Source: Robiginitalea aurantiaca (GTDB lineage Bacteria > Bacteroidota > Bacteroidia > Flavobacteriales > Flavobacteriaceae). Taken from it: a stretch of 64,000 bases of DNA. The DNA lies in assembly GCF_030380815.1 (NCBI RefSeq), contig NZ_JAUDUY010000002.1:310001-374000 (forward strand), written 5' to 3'. A program made the translations under genes and the position numbers. Below the pieces are notes generated by a model that searched no databases, was not told the DNA's origin, and saw nothing but the letters and a program-made list of their open reading frames with translations. Shown piece by piece: positions 26,288 to 36,323 of the stretch; within the stretch, counting starts at the first letter, position 1; every line of letters starts with the position of its first letter.

Positions 26288-27742
26288 TTACTGACGATCC
26301 GGTAAAGCGCTGGAAGAAATGAACCCGTAGCGATCTACCAGGTATACCAGGCTGGTCATGGCCGCAGCCCCCAGTTCCAGTTCCCGCTTGCTGACTGCCT
26401 TAAACGTATCGGTTTCGGCATGGTGGTAATCGAAATAACGCTGGGAATCCGGACGCAGCCCTGAGAGCACCAAACCCTGATCTTTCAGGGGACCGATATC
26501 CGCCCCGCTGCCCCCGCGTATGAACTGGTGCACGAGATAGGGTTCAAAGAGGTTTTTCCAGGTAAGGATCCGGTTGAATTCCTCCTGGGTACAATCAAAA
26601 GAAAAACCTCTGGGGGTAAAGCCACCGGCATCACTTTCGAGGGCAAAGAGGTGTTTTTCATTTTTTTCCTTAGCAATTTCGGCGTATTTCCGGCCACCCC
26701 GGAGGCCATTTTCCTCATTCATAAATAAGACTACCCGAATGGTCCGCCTGGGCTGGTATCCAACCTTCTTAAGCAGATTCAGAACTTCCATACTTTGTAC
26801 ACATCCCGCCCCATCGTCATGAGAACCATCGCCAAGGTCCCATGAATCCAGATGCCCCCCGACGACGATTACTTCTTCAGGGAACTCACTACCCCGAATT
26901 TCGCCGATCACATTATAAGACTGCACATCGGGCAATTGCCGGCAATTCTGACGCAGGAAAAACTTGATTTCAGGATTTAGTTTAAGGGTCGTACTCAATA
27001 AATCTGCCCCTTTTGTGCTGATGGCGGCTGCGGGAATCCGCTCGGTCAGTTCCAGTTCCCCATAACTCATCGAGCCTGTATGGGGATGATCATCTATACT
27101 CAGATTCATGGATCGCACTACCACGCCGACAGCTCCGAATTTCGCCGCTTCCTCGGCCCCGGAATAGCGCTGGTCCACACAACCCGAATAGGCCTCAAAT
27201 GTATTGATAAGGGTAGGATCCATAGGACGGTTGTAAAAAACAATTTTACCCTCAATCTGGCTTTTCCCAAGTTTGGCAAGGTCTTCGACCCCCTGTACTT
27301 CAATCACGGATGCCTTAATTCCGCCTGCCGGTGTCGCTACTGAACCTCCCAGCGCGCAAACAGGAACATTATTTGTTTCTCCAGGTTCGCTCTCGATATA
27401 CGCAAACTCAGGAGTACCCCGGACCCATTTTGGCACCATGACAGGTTGCAGCCATACCCGGTCCAGGCCCAGCACATCTAATTCCTTCTTTGTGTAGGTT
27501 ACGGCTTGTTCCGCCTGAACGGATCCTGACAACCTCCCACCGATCTGATTGGACAAATGGTTCAACCAGTCATAAGACTTGCCCTCTTTTAAGGAGGCGG
27601 TATAAATCTCCCGCAACATTTGAACGTCCGCTTGTTGTGCAGATCCGATCCCTATTCCTGCAAAAATCATTAGCAATACCAGTCCGAGTCTAATCCTGCC
27701 TTTGGTTGTGGTCGCTATCCCTGTAGTCATACCTCTCTTCAT
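26288..27742 (-). CDS. Secreted M28 family aminopeptidase
   Basis: This is a 484-residue exported di-zinc peptidase with a signal sequence ([18 protein letters not shown]). The metal ligands are visible in [10 protein letters not shown] (His, Asp), GSHDDGAGC (bridging Asp), [11 protein letters not shown] (catalytic Glu pair), ALESDAGG (Asp) and DYHHAETDT (last His). A protease-associated domain insert is likely at about 130-260. It follows ppk2 by one base pair, so it is probably co-transcribed with it. Confidence 0.92.
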   Translation of the reverse strand: MKRGMTTGIATTTKGRIRLGLVLLMIFAGIGIGSAQQADVQMLREIYTASLKEGKSYDWLNHLSNQIGGRLSGSVQAEQAVTYTKKELDVLGLDRVWLQPVMVPKWVRGTPEFAYIESEPGETNNVPVCALGGSVATPAGGIKASVIEVQGVEDLAKLGKSQIEGKIVFYNRPMDPTLINTFEAYSGCVDQRYSGAEEAAKFGAVGVVVRSMNLSIDDHPHTGSMSYGELELTERIPAAAISTKGADLLSTTLKLNPEIKFFLRQNCRQLPDVQSYNVIGEIRGSEFPEEVIVVGGHLDSWDLGDGSHDDGAGCVQSMEVLNLLKKVGYQPRRTIRVVLFMNEENGLRGGRKYAEIAKEKNEKHLFALESDAGGFTPRGFSFDCTQEEFNRILTWKNLFEPYLVHQFIRGGSGADIGPLKDQGLVLSGLRPDSQRYFDYHHAETDTFKAVSKRELELGAAAMTSLVYLVDRYGFISSSALPDRQ

Positions 27743-27743
27743 T

Positions 27744-28625
27744 TCAGCCCTCTTTTCTTAATTCATTGCGGTACTGTTCAATATGCGCTTTAATTTCCGG
27801 ATCCAGTTCGGGTTCGCGTATATCGTCATATTGTTCGAGCAATTCCAGTAAAATACTCGCCACGATAAGCCGGGCACCTTCCTTACTGTCCGAGGGAATC
27901 ACAAACCATGGGGCATGTTCTTTTGATGTGCGTTGGATGGCATCCTCGTAATAGCGCTTGTACTGGTCCCAGTATTCGCGTTCATCCAGGTCATCCGGGG
28001 AAAATTTCCAATTCTTCCTTTGTAGCCTGAGTCGCCTCAACAAACGTTGTCGCTGCTCCTCTTTTGAAATATGCAGGAAAAATTTATAAATAAGGGTACC
28101 GTTTTCGGCAAGGTTCCGCTCAAAATCGTTGATCTGGCGGAAGCGCTGGTCCCAAAATGCGTCATCTACATCTTCCACTTTATTGACATCCGGGAGAAAC
28201 TCCCCAAGGATATATTCCGGATGGACACGGGTGACCAACACATTTTCATAATGCGTACGGTTGAATACACCGAACTTTCCGCGGGACGGTAGCGCGATAT
28301 AATGGCGCCACAGATGATCGTGCTTCCGCTCCAGTTCTGTGGGCACCTTAAAGCTGTGTACCACAACCCCCCGGGCGTTAAAATCCTTGAAAACCTCACG
28401 AATAAGCGAATCTTTACCTGCGGTATCCATTCCCTGCAGGCATACGAGCACGGCATATTTACCATGGGCGTACATCTTATCCTGGAAATCGCCCAGTTCC
28501 CGACGCACCTTTAAAAGGCGCTTTTCCAACTTCTTATCGCTAAGCCCAAAATCCTCGTAGGTTTCAAGGCCAGCGAGTTTGCATGCTGCATCGGCCTGAT
28601 AATCTGATGCTTTGATTTTTTTCAT
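27744..28625 (-). CDS. ppk2: Polyphosphate kinase 2 family protein
   Basis: The enzyme transfers phosphate between polyphosphate and nucleotides. About 293 residues from MKKIKASDYQ; an upstream ATG at 28670 would add 15. Walker A is CLQGMDTAGKDS, the lid region follows with DHLWRHYIALPSRGK, and FNRTHYENVLVTRVHPE is the Walker B region typical of class III PPK2, which can phosphorylate AMP and ADP. The C-terminus has the conserved FLHISKEEQRQRLL and HAPWFVIPSDSK. The M28 peptidase gene follows by 1 bp. The subclass is inferred from motif wording only. Confidence 0.92.
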   Translation of the reverse strand: MKKIKASDYQADAACKLAGLETYEDFGLSDKKLEKRLLKVRRELGDFQDKMYAHGKYAVLVCLQGMDTAGKDSLIREVFKDFNARGVVVHSFKVPTELERKHDHLWRHYIALPSRGKFGVFNRTHYENVLVTRVHPEYILGEFLPDVNKVEDVDDAFWDQRFRQINDFERNLAENGTLIYKFFLHISKEEQRQRLLRRLRLQRKNWKFSPDDLDEREYWDQYKRYYEDAIQRTSKEHAPWFVIPSDSKEGARLIVASILLELLEQYDDIREPELDPEIKAHIEQYRNELRKEG

Positions 28626-28827
28626 GCTTGAAAGATAAAACAAATTGGGGTCTTCGTGCAATTCCTCCATTAAATAGGACCCTTTAACGAGCTACTGTAA
28701 CTCCCTCATGTCACAGGCCGTTAAGTAAGGGTCTATAGTCGAAAAAATTCGACCCGGCAAACAGTGTGGGGTACTTTTACCTCACCCAAATCCAACCTGG
28801 CCTTTGTGCCAGCTTGAAACTTATGTT

Positions 28828-29520
28828 ATGAAACTACTACGCTACATTCTCTGTATTGGAGGCTGGTTTTTCCTGATATCCGCTACCACGGAAGAAGCTT
28901 GTATCAATACCGAATCCCTAATTGAGTATATAGGTGAACAGACCACCCAGGCACTCGAAGAAGCTGATATTCAGCTCATTCGATACCACGCCTTTAATGC
29001 GGTTAATGCCATTGAACGCTCGCGGACCCAATTACAGGATTGCGGATGTGATTATGCGCGAAAAAACCTTCTTGAAAGCCTGGAGAACCTGAAATTAGCC
29101 ACCCAGGTATCTACCCTGGAAGGGACTCGCATACCCCTGTCCCGCGCCATGGATTACATCCTGGCCGGAGAGGAGGCCCTCGAGCAACACGATAAAACCC
29201 ATACCCCTCCCTTTTGGCAACGCCTTATGAATGTTGACACCAAAGAAAGCAAGCATACCCAGGCCAGCCGGATCCTAAAAGCCGATAAAGCCATTGAGGC
29301 CAAAATTGAAGAGGCTTTGATTACCTATCAGAATTCCCTGAATGAAGTTGTGCAGGGAGTCCCTTGTGAGGAAGCACTTATCTTTGTCAAAAGGGTCTAT
29401 TCTCACTGTGAAAAACAACTCGAGCGCAACGATCAGACGCCCGCCAAACGTTTTTACAACCTGAGAACCAAAGAAATTACGCAAAAGGCGCTGGACGAAC
29501 TCAGGGACTGCAGTTTGTAG
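28828..29520 (+). CDS. Secreted helical protein, function unknown
   Basis: The product has 230 residues from the ATG at 28828; the open frame also contains a TTG 24 bp earlier. It starts with a signal peptide (YILCIGGWFFLISATTEEA) and continues as a largely helical chain with several Cys residues (EEACIN, DCGCDYARKN, GVPCEEAL, SHCEKQ, LRDCSL) that could form disulfides. Segments such as LSRAMDYILAGEEALEQ suggest helical hairpins. I recognise no family. It is convergent with the NtrC-like gene 6 bp away. Confidence 0.65.
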   Translation: MKLLRYILCIGGWFFLISATTEEACINTESLIEYIGEQTTQALEEADIQLIRYHAFNAVNAIERSRTQLQDCGCDYARKNLLESLENLKLATQVSTLEGTRIPLSRAMDYILAGEEALEQHDKTHTPPFWQRLMNVDTKESKHTQASRILKADKAIEAKIEEALITYQNSLNEVVQGVPCEEALIFVKRVYSHCEKQLERNDQTPAKRFYNLRTKEITQKALDELRDCSL

Positions 29521-29526
29521 GTTAGC

Positions 29527-30690
29527 TCATTTACTTGCAAAAAGGGCTACATCCTCGGCACTGACCTCTTGCCCACCCAATATAATAAGGCGCTCCACAA
29601 CATTTCGGAGTTCGCGTATGTTTCCGGTCCAGTCGTACTCCTGTAGCAGGCGTATCGCATCCTCGCTGAAGGATTTCGCTACTGAACCCTGCTCTTCGCT
29701 AATCTTATTGGCAAAGTGAGCGATAAGAAGCGGGATATCCTTACGCCTTTCATTCAGGTCAGGGACGCGAATGAGAATTACAGCGAGTCTGTGATACAAG
29801 TCCTCACGAAACCGACCCGCTTCAATTTCCTTTTGCAAATCCTTATTTGTGGCCGCTACTACACGGACATCCACACTGATATCTTTATCTGAACCTACCC
29901 TTGAAATCTTATTTTCCTGGAGGGCCCTCAAAACCTTGGCCTGAGCCGATAGACTCATATCCCCTATCTCATCGAGAAAAAGGGTTCCTTTATTGGCTGC
30001 TTCGAATTTCCCCGCCCGATCCTTAACCGCAGAGGTAAAAGCCCCCTTTACATGTCCGAAGAGCTCACTTTCTATGAGTTCAGAAGGTATGGCTGCACAA
30101 TTCACCTCTATAAAAGGGGCGCTGGAACGCGTGCTTTTTTCATGAACCCAATGTGCGACCAGTTCTTTTCCCGTACCGTTGGAACCCGTAATCAATACCC
30201 GTGCATCTGTGGGGGCCACTTTCTCAATGATCTCCTTGATGCTCTGTATTTCAGGACTCTCTCCGATCATCTCGAACTTCTTGCCAACCTTCTTTTTAAG
30301 GCGCTTATTGGCCACAACCAGTTGTTTCCGGTCCAGGGCGTTGCGTACTGTCGTCAGCAGGCGGTTCAGATCAGGCGGCTTGGATATGTAGTCAAAGGCA
30401 CCGAGACGCATCGTCTGAACTGCTGTATCCAGGTCTCCATGGCCGGAAATCATGATAAAAGGAATTTCAGGTTTTTCCTTCCGAGCTTCCTGCAGCACTT
30501 CAACCCCATCCATTTTTGGCATTTTGATATCGCAAAGTACAAGGTCATAATCGGACTGCCGGATCTTTAGCATGCCGGCAGCCCCGTCAGATGCCTCTTC
30601 GATCTGGTACGCCTCGTTTTCTTCGTTCAATATTTTAACCAACACCCTGCGAATGGCGGCTTCATCTTCAATTACTAATATTTTCGACAT
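29527..30690 (-). CDS. NtrC-like sigma-54 activator without DNA-binding domain
   Basis: This 387-residue response regulator has a receiver domain (residues 1-120, phospho-acceptor Asp54 in [13 protein letters not shown]) and a sigma-54-interacting AAA+ domain: Walker A GSNGTGKE (169-176), GAFTSA loop (216-221, variant of GAFTGA), Walker B LFLDEIGD (237-244), and arginine-finger region [11 protein letters not shown]. It ends at [12 protein letters not shown] shortly after the AAA+ lid ([14 protein letters not shown]), so the Fis-type helix-turn-helix is absent. It may act from solution or through partners. No histidine kinase gene is adjacent. Confidence 0.92.
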   Translation of the reverse strand: MSKILVIEDEAAIRRVLVKILNEENEAYQIEEASDGAAGMLKIRQSDYDLVLCDIKMPKMDGVEVLQEARKEKPEIPFIMISGHGDLDTAVQTMRLGAFDYISKPPDLNRLLTTVRNALDRKQLVVANKRLKKKVGKKFEMIGESPEIQSIKEIIEKVAPTDARVLITGSNGTGKELVAHWVHEKSTRSSAPFIEVNCAAIPSELIESELFGHVKGAFTSAVKDRAGKFEAANKGTLFLDEIGDMSLSAQAKVLRALQENKISRVGSDKDISVDVRVVAATNKDLQKEIEAGRFREDLYHRLAVILIRVPDLNERRKDIPLLIAHFANKISEEQGSVAKSFSEDAIRLLQEYDWTGNIRELRNVVERLIILGGQEVSAEDVALFASK

Positions 30691-30818
30691 CTATGGAGTT
30701 TTAAAGTGGGGGATTCCCGCAAACAAAAGGGATTCCTGCCAAACGTTTTTCAAGAACCGTTCCAGATTCAAAATTATGAAGATCCATGTCTGAAAACGAA
30801 GGAAACCATAAGAAACCA

Positions 30819-31700
30819 TCAACCAAGTTTGTAAAGTACCGGATTAAAGGCCTTGGAAGCCACCAGTACCGTATCCCCGATCTGTAGGCCTTCGATCTCA
30901 GAAGCCCGGGAAACCACCTTTACCACCTGATTCTGAATCAGCACATGAACGATAAAGAGGATTTCGGCTTCCTCAATGCGCACAACTTCCCCCGTAAACT
31001 TAAATTTGCCGCTTATATCCCGATCGGCAAATAATTCATCTGCGGTGGCCTCCTTTACTACCTTGCCCCCTTCCATCATAATAACCCGGTCAGAAAGGCG
31101 GTAGATCTCCCCCAGATTATGACTGATTAAAAGAGTGGTCAGGCCAAACTCGCGATGGACCCGAAGGATGTCATCCTGGAGTTTGGCACGTATACCCATA
31201 TCAAGTGCGGACAAGGGTTCATCCAGGAGCAAAATATCCGGTTTCTGGACCAGGGCCCTGGCCAGAGCAACCCGCTGTTTCTGACCCCCTGAGAGGGTAG
31301 CCGGCAACCGTCCCTGGAGATCCTTAAGGGCCACCATATCCATCAGAGAATCCACCAAAAGGGGGTCGGATTGCCGACCTCCACCGTATTCGAGGTTCTG
31401 ACGCACCGTCATATTGGGGAAGAGGGCATAGTCCTGAAAGACAAATCCAATCTTACGCTGCTGGGGTTTGAGGTTTATCTTTTTTTCAGCATCAAACCAA
31501 ACCTTCCCATTAACCACAATGGTCCCTGTATCCGGAGTGAGCAGGCCAGCCAGGATTCGAAGTGCTGAAGTCTTCCCAACCCCGGATTTTCCATAAAGTG
31601 TTACCAGCGCACCTTTGGGAATATCGAGATTCAGGCTGAGGTGTATACCACCCCCTGAAGCATTCAAATCCTTTTCAACCCTACACCCAATCATCTCCAA
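30819..31700 (-). CDS. modC: Molybdate ABC transporter, ATP-binding subunit
   Basis: This is the ATPase of the molybdate importer, 293 residues. It shows Walker A (YGKSGVGKTSAL), Q-loop (GFVFQDYALFPNMT), signature (LSGGQKQRVAL), Walker B (ILLLDEPLSALD) and H-loop (LLISHNLGEI), with a C-terminal TOBE-like region (FTGEVVRIEEAEILFIV). It is the last gene of the eight-gene minus-strand run and overlaps modB by 10 bp. Molybdate, rather than sulfate, is inferred from modA, modB and the di-Mop protein next to it. Confidence 0.93.
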   Translation of the reverse strand: MEMIGCRVEKDLNASGGGIHLSLNLDIPKGALVTLYGKSGVGKTSALRILAGLLTPDTGTIVVNGKVWFDAEKKINLKPQQRKIGFVFQDYALFPNMTVRQNLEYGGGRQSDPLLVDSLMDMVALKDLQGRLPATLSGGQKQRVALARALVQKPDILLLDEPLSALDMGIRAKLQDDILRVHREFGLTTLLISHNLGEIYRLSDRVIMMEGGKVVKEATADELFADRDISGKFKFTGEVVRIEEAEILFIVHVLIQNQVVKVVSRASEIEGLQIGDTVLVASKAFNPVLYKLG

Positions 31701-32362
31701 TATTTTTTTAAATACCCCCCGTTGACCAGGTAAACAAGGAGCAAAATCATAAATGTCACTGAAAAAAGTATGGCCGAATAGACGTTTGCCGTTCCGTAGT
31801 TCAAAGCCTCTACCTCATCGTAAATGGCAATGGAGGCAACCCTTGTCTGCCCGGGAATATTGCCCCCAATCATCAGGACTACCCCGAACTCCCCTACGGT
31901 ATGCGCAAAAGAAAGGACGATCCCCGTCAGCAAAGCCGGTCGGATATTCGGTAGTAAAACATTGAGCAGGGTCCTGAATTTTGAATACCCCATCAGGTAA
32001 GACGCTTCCCTCAGGGACGCAGGCAGCCCTGAAAGGCCCGACTGTATGGGATGTACCATAAAAGGCAGACTGTAAAACACCGATGCGAGCACCAGGCCTG
32101 GAAAGGAAAAGACGAATTGCAATCCAAACCACTCGTCCAGGAAGGCACCAAATTCATTTCGGGGACTAAATGCGATCAAAAAATAAAAACCCAGTACCGT
32201 TGGCGGAAGGACCAGGGGCATGCTTACCAGTGTTTCCACGATGGGTTTTAAGCGGACCTTCGAATAGGCCAGCCAATAAGCCAAAGGAATGGAAAGCACC
32301 AACAGGATAGCCGTGGTGACCAATGCGAGTTTAAAAGTCAGTATTAGCGGATCCCAACTCAT
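31691..32362 (-). CDS. modB: Molybdate ABC transporter, permease subunit
   Basis: This 223-residue inner-membrane permease has five or so helices (FKLALVTTAILLVLSIPLAYW, YSLPFMVHPIQSGLSGLP) and the EAA loop REASYLMGYSKFRTLLNVLLP that docks on ModC. GIVLSFAHTVGEFGVVLMIGG is a ModB hallmark. Start and stop overlap the di-Mop gene (4 bp) and modC (10 bp), showing tight coupling. Confidence 0.94.
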   Translation of the reverse strand: MSWDPLILTFKLALVTTAILLVLSIPLAYWLAYSKVRLKPIVETLVSMPLVLPPTVLGFYFLIAFSPRNEFGAFLDEWFGLQFVFSFPGLVLASVFYSLPFMVHPIQSGLSGLPASLREASYLMGYSKFRTLLNVLLPNIRPALLTGIVLSFAHTVGEFGVVLMIGGNIPGQTRVASIAIYDEVEALNYGTANVYSAILFSVTFMILLLVYLVNGGYLKKYWR

Positions 32363-32763
32363 ATTACCGAGAGCATTACTTCCGTTGTTTTTACGCAGGC
32401 TACAGCCTTTTTCCCTATCGATAAGTCCAACGCCTTTACGGCATCTGAGGGAATGACCGCTCCGATATCCCCAATTTTAGTTTGAAGGCAAACCCAGGTG
32501 AGTAAGACACCGGATTCCAGGGAGACAATGATTCCTTGTACCTGATTGGGTTCGCTGATGCCGGAGGTTTCCGGGAGGCACAGGATTACTTCGGTTTCCT
32601 TGAAATGGACCGATATTTTTCCACCCTCAACCATGTAATCCGCCGTATCTGGTGTTTCAATAACCATAGCCTGAATCCGCAATCCACCCTCCAGGACTGC
32701 AGTTACTTTTGAGAGCTGTTCATGGGTCTGAATTTCTGCAATATGTCCGTCAAACTTATTCAT
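32359..32763 (-). CDS. Di-Mop (two TOBE domains) molybdate-binding protein
   Basis: 134 residues from the ATG at 32763, which overlaps the end of modA by 8 bp; the longer frame to 32850 lies inside modA and is not credible. Two tandem Mop/TOBE repeats are visible: FDGHIAEIQTHEQLSKVTAV with GKISVHFKETEVILC, and QGIIVSLESGVLLTWVC with GKKAVACVKTTEVMLSV. Such molbindins bind molybdate or act as storage or regulation modules. No helix-turn-helix is present, so it is not a complete ModE. Confidence 0.88.
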   Translation of the reverse strand: MNKFDGHIAEIQTHEQLSKVTAVLEGGLRIQAMVIETPDTADYMVEGGKISVHFKETEVILCLPETSGISEPNQVQGIIVSLESGVLLTWVCLQTKIGDIGAVIPSDAVKALDLSIGKKAVACVKTTEVMLSVI

Positions 32764-33532
32764 GGCTTGCGTATCCGTACTTTCCCAGTATTCCCTTTGC
32801 CTGATCGGTAAATAGAAAATCCCTGAACAGCTTCGCCTCTTCCTGCTCACTGTCCTTTTTCCGGATCACCACCACGCCTTGTGCAATGGGCTGGTAGGAC
32901 GCGGTATCCAGTGCTACCCAACGTCCTGAATCCCGGAACCTGGGGGATGTCACCACAGACATGGCCGTAAATCCGATTTGAGCAGACCCGGAACTTATAA
33001 ATTGGTTGACCTGCCCGACACTCTCGCCAAAAACGAATTTATCTTTCAGGGCAACCTCCAGGTTACGAGACTGTAATACCTCCATAGCTGCTGCCCCATA
33101 CGGGGCTGTTTTCGGGTTGGCAAGTGCAATATAACGGATTTCAGTTCTCCCGAGGGTTCCCAGGGCCGGCTCAATTCCCTGCTGGGTGGTCCAAAGCACC
33201 AATTTGCCGTAGGCATAGGTCGCAGGGCGGCCAATCGTAAGCCCTTCCCTATAGAGTTGCATGGGGTACTTCATGTCTGCGGAAACCAGGATGTCGTAAG
33301 GCGCACCCTCGGAAATCTGGGCCGTCAATTTACCCGAAGAGCTCGTTACCAGATGACATGAAATACCTGTTTGAGCTGTAAAAGCCTGTGTGATTTCTTC
33401 CAAAGCGAACTGGGTATTCGAAGCAGCCGCTACGGTCAGGACGCCTCCGGTATTTCCATTTCCACAGGAAGTAAGTAGTGTCAACCAAAAAAGTGACAGG
33501 AAAAATTGAAGATAAAACTTCATTTCCGACAT
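32756..33532 (-). CDS. modA: Molybdate-binding lipoprotein
   Basis: This 258-residue solute-binding protein delivers molybdate (or tungstate) to ModBC. The lipobox is LTSC (about residues 20-23), so it is tethered to the membrane. Mature motifs fit ModA: LTVAAASNTQFALEEI, SSSGKLTAQISEGAPYDILVSAD, and the late segment IGFTAMSVVTSPRF. An alternative start three codons in (MKFYLQFF) is possible. It begins 4 bp after the GyrI-like gene. Confidence 0.93.
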   Translation of the reverse strand: MSEMKFYLQFFLSLFWLTLLTSCGNGNTGGVLTVAAASNTQFALEEITQAFTAQTGISCHLVTSSSGKLTAQISEGAPYDILVSADMKYPMQLYREGLTIGRPATYAYGKLVLWTTQQGIEPALGTLGRTEIRYIALANPKTAPYGAAAMEVLQSRNLEVALKDKFVFGESVGQVNQFISSGSAQIGFTAMSVVTSPRFRDSGRWVALDTASYQPIAQGVVVIRKKDSEQEEAKLFRDFLFTDQAKGILGKYGYASHE

Positions 33533-33536
33533 CGTA

Positions 33537-34043
33537 TTAACTCATTCTTTTTCGCACGGGGATCCACAATTCTTCCTGAGACTCCGGATGCTCCCCTTTA
33601 TAGCCGGATCCCATCAATGCGAAATGGGGTCTGGAATCAGGTTCGTAACCCGAATCAGGCATCCATTGCCCATAAATATAGGCGTACATTTTATGGGCTT
33701 CACTCGGAAACCCCGTATAGGAAAAGACGACATACAACCCCGCTTCTATCTCTAAGCGCTCCATCCCAACAGGGAGGGTCTCAGTAAGGGTATCCACCGC
33801 TACAGCTGCCCATTTTTCAAAGGTTTTTCCAGGATCAAAATTCCTGAAAAAAGTGGTGTCATCATAAACCTCCACCGAGTAGAGGTCCGACCCTCTGACA
33901 TTCCGGATTTCCTTACGGGCTGGCATAAAACGGCTCCACAGGTCCCGGGTGGTATTCTCCTTTAGACTCATATGCGTTCGCATACCCACAAGGAGGGTCC
34001 CTGAAAAGTTTTCGAATCTCGGCTGATCGAACTGCATTGGCAT
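33537..34043 (-). CDS. GyrI-like small-molecule-binding protein
   Basis: This 168-residue protein has the GyrI/AraC effector-binding (SHV) fold: QPRFENFSGTLLVGMRTHMS, SVEVYDDTTFF, LEIEAGLYVVFSYTG and YIYGQWMPDSGYEPDSRPHF, the latter being a family signature. Stand-alone members bind or hydrolyse small hydrophobic molecules; some are toxin-like antagonists. No DNA-binding domain is attached. Its ATG overlaps the stop of the MscS gene (TAATG), supporting the first ATG. Confidence 0.85.
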   Translation of the reverse strand: MPMQFDQPRFENFSGTLLVGMRTHMSLKENTTRDLWSRFMPARKEIRNVRGSDLYSVEVYDDTTFFRNFDPGKTFEKWAAVAVDTLTETLPVGMERLEIEAGLYVVFSYTGFPSEAHKMYAYIYGQWMPDSGYEPDSRPHFALMGSGYKGEHPESQEELWIPVRKRMS

Positions 34044-34984
34044 TAGTTGCTTTGGCCTGAACCATCAGGTTCTGTATCCCTGTCAATTGTAAGTGGTGTA
34101 TGCGAATAAAAGTGCACATCCCGCTGAGGAAATGGAATTTTCACCCCGTTTTTGCGGAATAAGGCGTCAATCCGATATCTGATACGACTTTTCAGTCGAA
34201 GCTCCATAAAGGCGTCATCGATGTAAAAATGGACTGAAAACATCAGGGCGGAATCCCCGAAATCGTCGAACATTACAAAGGGTTCAGTATGTTTCAGGAT
34301 TCCTTCCTCCCCCTCAAGGGCCTCTAAAAGCAGGCGGGAGACGAGCTTTACATCACTGCCGTAAGCTACACCCACTTTAATGGACTCCCTTGTCAGGCGG
34401 TGGTTCTGGGTGTAGTTAAATACCGTATCATTCATAAACTTATGGTTCGGGATCACCATAACTTTATCATCTCTGGTATGCGCAAGCGTAGTCCGTAAAC
34501 GGATTTCCAGGATTTTCCCAACCCGTCCGTCCACTTCCACGATATCACCAACCCTCAGGGTTTTGTCCACGACGATCAGTATGCCTCCCATAATATCCTG
34601 AAACAATTCCTGAAGGGCCAGGCCAATACCCACAAAAAGGGCTGCCGAAGCGGTGATCAGGAGTGTGATGTCGATTCCGGCAGAACTCATGGTCAATAAA
34701 ATGACCACCATATAGATCAGGTACTTTACATACTTAAAGATGGTGATGAACTTCATCTTATCATCCCGATCCATCCTGCGGGTAATAAGCTTTCGGGTCC
34801 AGCCCATCAAATACTTGGTAGCGATCAGGGAAAGGCTGACCATGATCAAAATCCCAAAAGTTAAATGGAATCCTTTATCCCCTTCTCCCAGATGTATCCC
34901 GGTATTGAGAAACTCACTGATACTTTCCCAGAGGTCACTCTCAATAAAATCATTTACTTCATTTGAATTTTCCTGCATCATCAA
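34043..34984 (-). CDS. Small-conductance mechanosensitive channel (MscS family)
   Basis: This is a 313-residue inner-membrane channel that opens under osmotic downshock. It has three to four transmembrane helices; the pore helix TM3 is ASAALFVGIGLALQELFQDIMG, followed by the beta domain (LRVGDIVEVDGRVGKILEIRLR, VMVIPNHKFMNDTV) and a C-terminal alpha/beta cage domain. The gene lies 1 bp after the ABC permease gene and overlaps the GyrI-like gene by 1 bp. Confidence 0.92.
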   Translation of the reverse strand: MMMQENSNEVNDFIESDLWESISEFLNTGIHLGEGDKGFHLTFGILIMVSLSLIATKYLMGWTRKLITRRMDRDDKMKFITIFKYVKYLIYMVVILLTMSSAGIDITLLITASAALFVGIGLALQELFQDIMGGILIVVDKTLRVGDIVEVDGRVGKILEIRLRTTLAHTRDDKVMVIPNHKFMNDTVFNYTQNHRLTRESIKVGVAYGSDVKLVSRLLLEALEGEEGILKHTEPFVMFDDFGDSALMFSVHFYIDDAFMELRLKSRIRYRIDALFRKNGVKIPFPQRDVHFYSHTPLTIDRDTEPDGSGQSN

Positions 34985-34985
34985 C

Positions 34986-36323
34986 CTAATACTTTAGCCA
35001 TTTGAACAATTCCCGATATGTAGGCTTTTTACCGTACATCAGGATACCTACCCTGTAAATTTTTGCGGCCAGATAAACGATCCCTAAAAATGTTACGACC
35101 AAAAGAAAAATCGAAAGTACGAGCTCCCAAATGGGAACGCCCCCCTCACCCACGCCACCCGGAAGGCGCATCATCATCACAATGGGTGAAGTCAGTGGAA
35201 AAATAGAAAATCCCACTGCAATCGGGCCATGTGGATTCGAAAAAACAGAAAAGAACCCCACATATATCGCCAGCATCAACGGCAGGATTATGGGAAAAAT
35301 AAACTGTTGTGTATCCGTCTCATTATCCACCGCGGCTCCAATAGCCGCGTAAATTGAACTGTAGATCAGGTATCCGAGCACAAAATAAATCAGAAAGAAA
35401 CCGATCATCAGGCCCATGGGGATTTTCAGGAACTCCTCTATTAATAGAGATGTGGTCGCATCGGCCGGAAGCCCGTCAACCGGAAAGGCAGGGTCCATGC
35501 CCGGAGTCCCGGGCCTCTCCAATAAAATGGCGGGATCAAGGTCCAAAAAGATCAGGGCGAGAACCATCAGCAGCGAAGCGGATATGATCCATATCAGGAA
35601 TTGGGTGACCCCCGCCAGGGAAGTCCCGATGATTTTCCCGAGCATAAGTTGAAAAGGTTTGACCGATGAAATGATAATTTCAATAATACGGCTGGTCTTC
35701 TCCTCTATAACGGAACGCATTACAAACCCCCCGTATATAATAATGAACATCATTATGAGGTATCCAAAACCACCCCCCACAAGAGCCTTAAATTCGTTGA
35801 TCCCCTTACCGCTGCGTTCCCCGGCAAAGGTGGCAGTGTTGATCTCATAACCCTTCCCGAGATTGGCGTACGTCTGCGGGCTCATTCCCAATTCCTCCAG
35901 GCGGTAGGCACGTAATTCCCGCTCCAGAATACGTTCAATATGTTCCAGTACCTGTGTACTGGGGGCCTCGCGGGTAAAAAAATATGCGCTTTCAACTACT
36001 TTGTCAAGCGGGCCCCGGTCCTCGAGGTGGAGCAAGCCGTAATAACCGAGGGAAAGTGTGCTGTCCTTGGCCTCCTCAATTGAAATATCCCGCATCATCA
36101 CAAAAGCAAGCCCGGGCTGCGGAAGGAATTCCTGCTGGAAGTGGCCACTCTCGTTTAAAACCACCACAATGCGTTTTTCGTTGTCATTGATCTTGGTGAG
36201 ATATGCAATCAGGACTACCATTCCCACCAGGAGTATCGGGCTCAGGAACGTCATGATTACAAAGGATTTATTGCGGACCTTGGCGAGGTATTCCCGTCGA
36301 ATAATCAATCCAAGTTTACGCAT
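34986..36323 (-). CDS. ABC-2 type permease (NatB-like sodium/drug efflux)
   Basis: About 445 residues from the ATG at 36323, which overlaps the ATPase gene by 8 bp; the longer frame to 36401 runs inside that gene. Architecture: an N-terminal helix (VIMTFLSPILLVGMVVLIAYL), a large extracytoplasmic domain (residues 40-190), then five or so helices, including YLIMMFIIIYGGFVMRSVIEEKTSRIIEI with the EKTSRI motif typical of NatB-type permeases. It pairs with the upstream ATPase; the substrate may be Na+ or another toxic solute. Confidence 0.9.
   Translation of the reverse strand: MRKLGLIIRREYLAKVRNKSFVIMTFLSPILLVGMVVLIAYLTKINDNEKRIVVVLNESGHFQQEFLPQPGLAFVMMRDISIEEAKDSTLSLGYYGLLHLEDRGPLDKVVESAYFFTREAPSTQVLEHIERILERELRAYRLEELGMSPQTYANLGKGYEINTATFAGERSGKGINEFKALVGGGFGYLIMMFIIIYGGFVMRSVIEEKTSRIIEIIISSVKPFQLMLGKIIGTSLAGVTQFLIWIISASLLMVLALIFLDLDPAILLERPGTPGMDPAFPVDGLPADATTSLLIEEFLKIPMGLMIGFFLIYFVLGYLIYSSIYAAIGAAVDNETDTQQFIFPIILPLMLAIYVGFFSVFSNPHGPIAVGFSIFPLTSPIVMMMRLPGGVGEGGVPIWELVLSIFLLVVTFLGIVYLAAKIYRVGILMYGKKPTYRELFKWLKY

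Noticed and set aside
32764-32850. Longer N-terminus for the di-Mop protein
   Set aside because: It lies inside the modA reading region and has no TOBE-like sequence.
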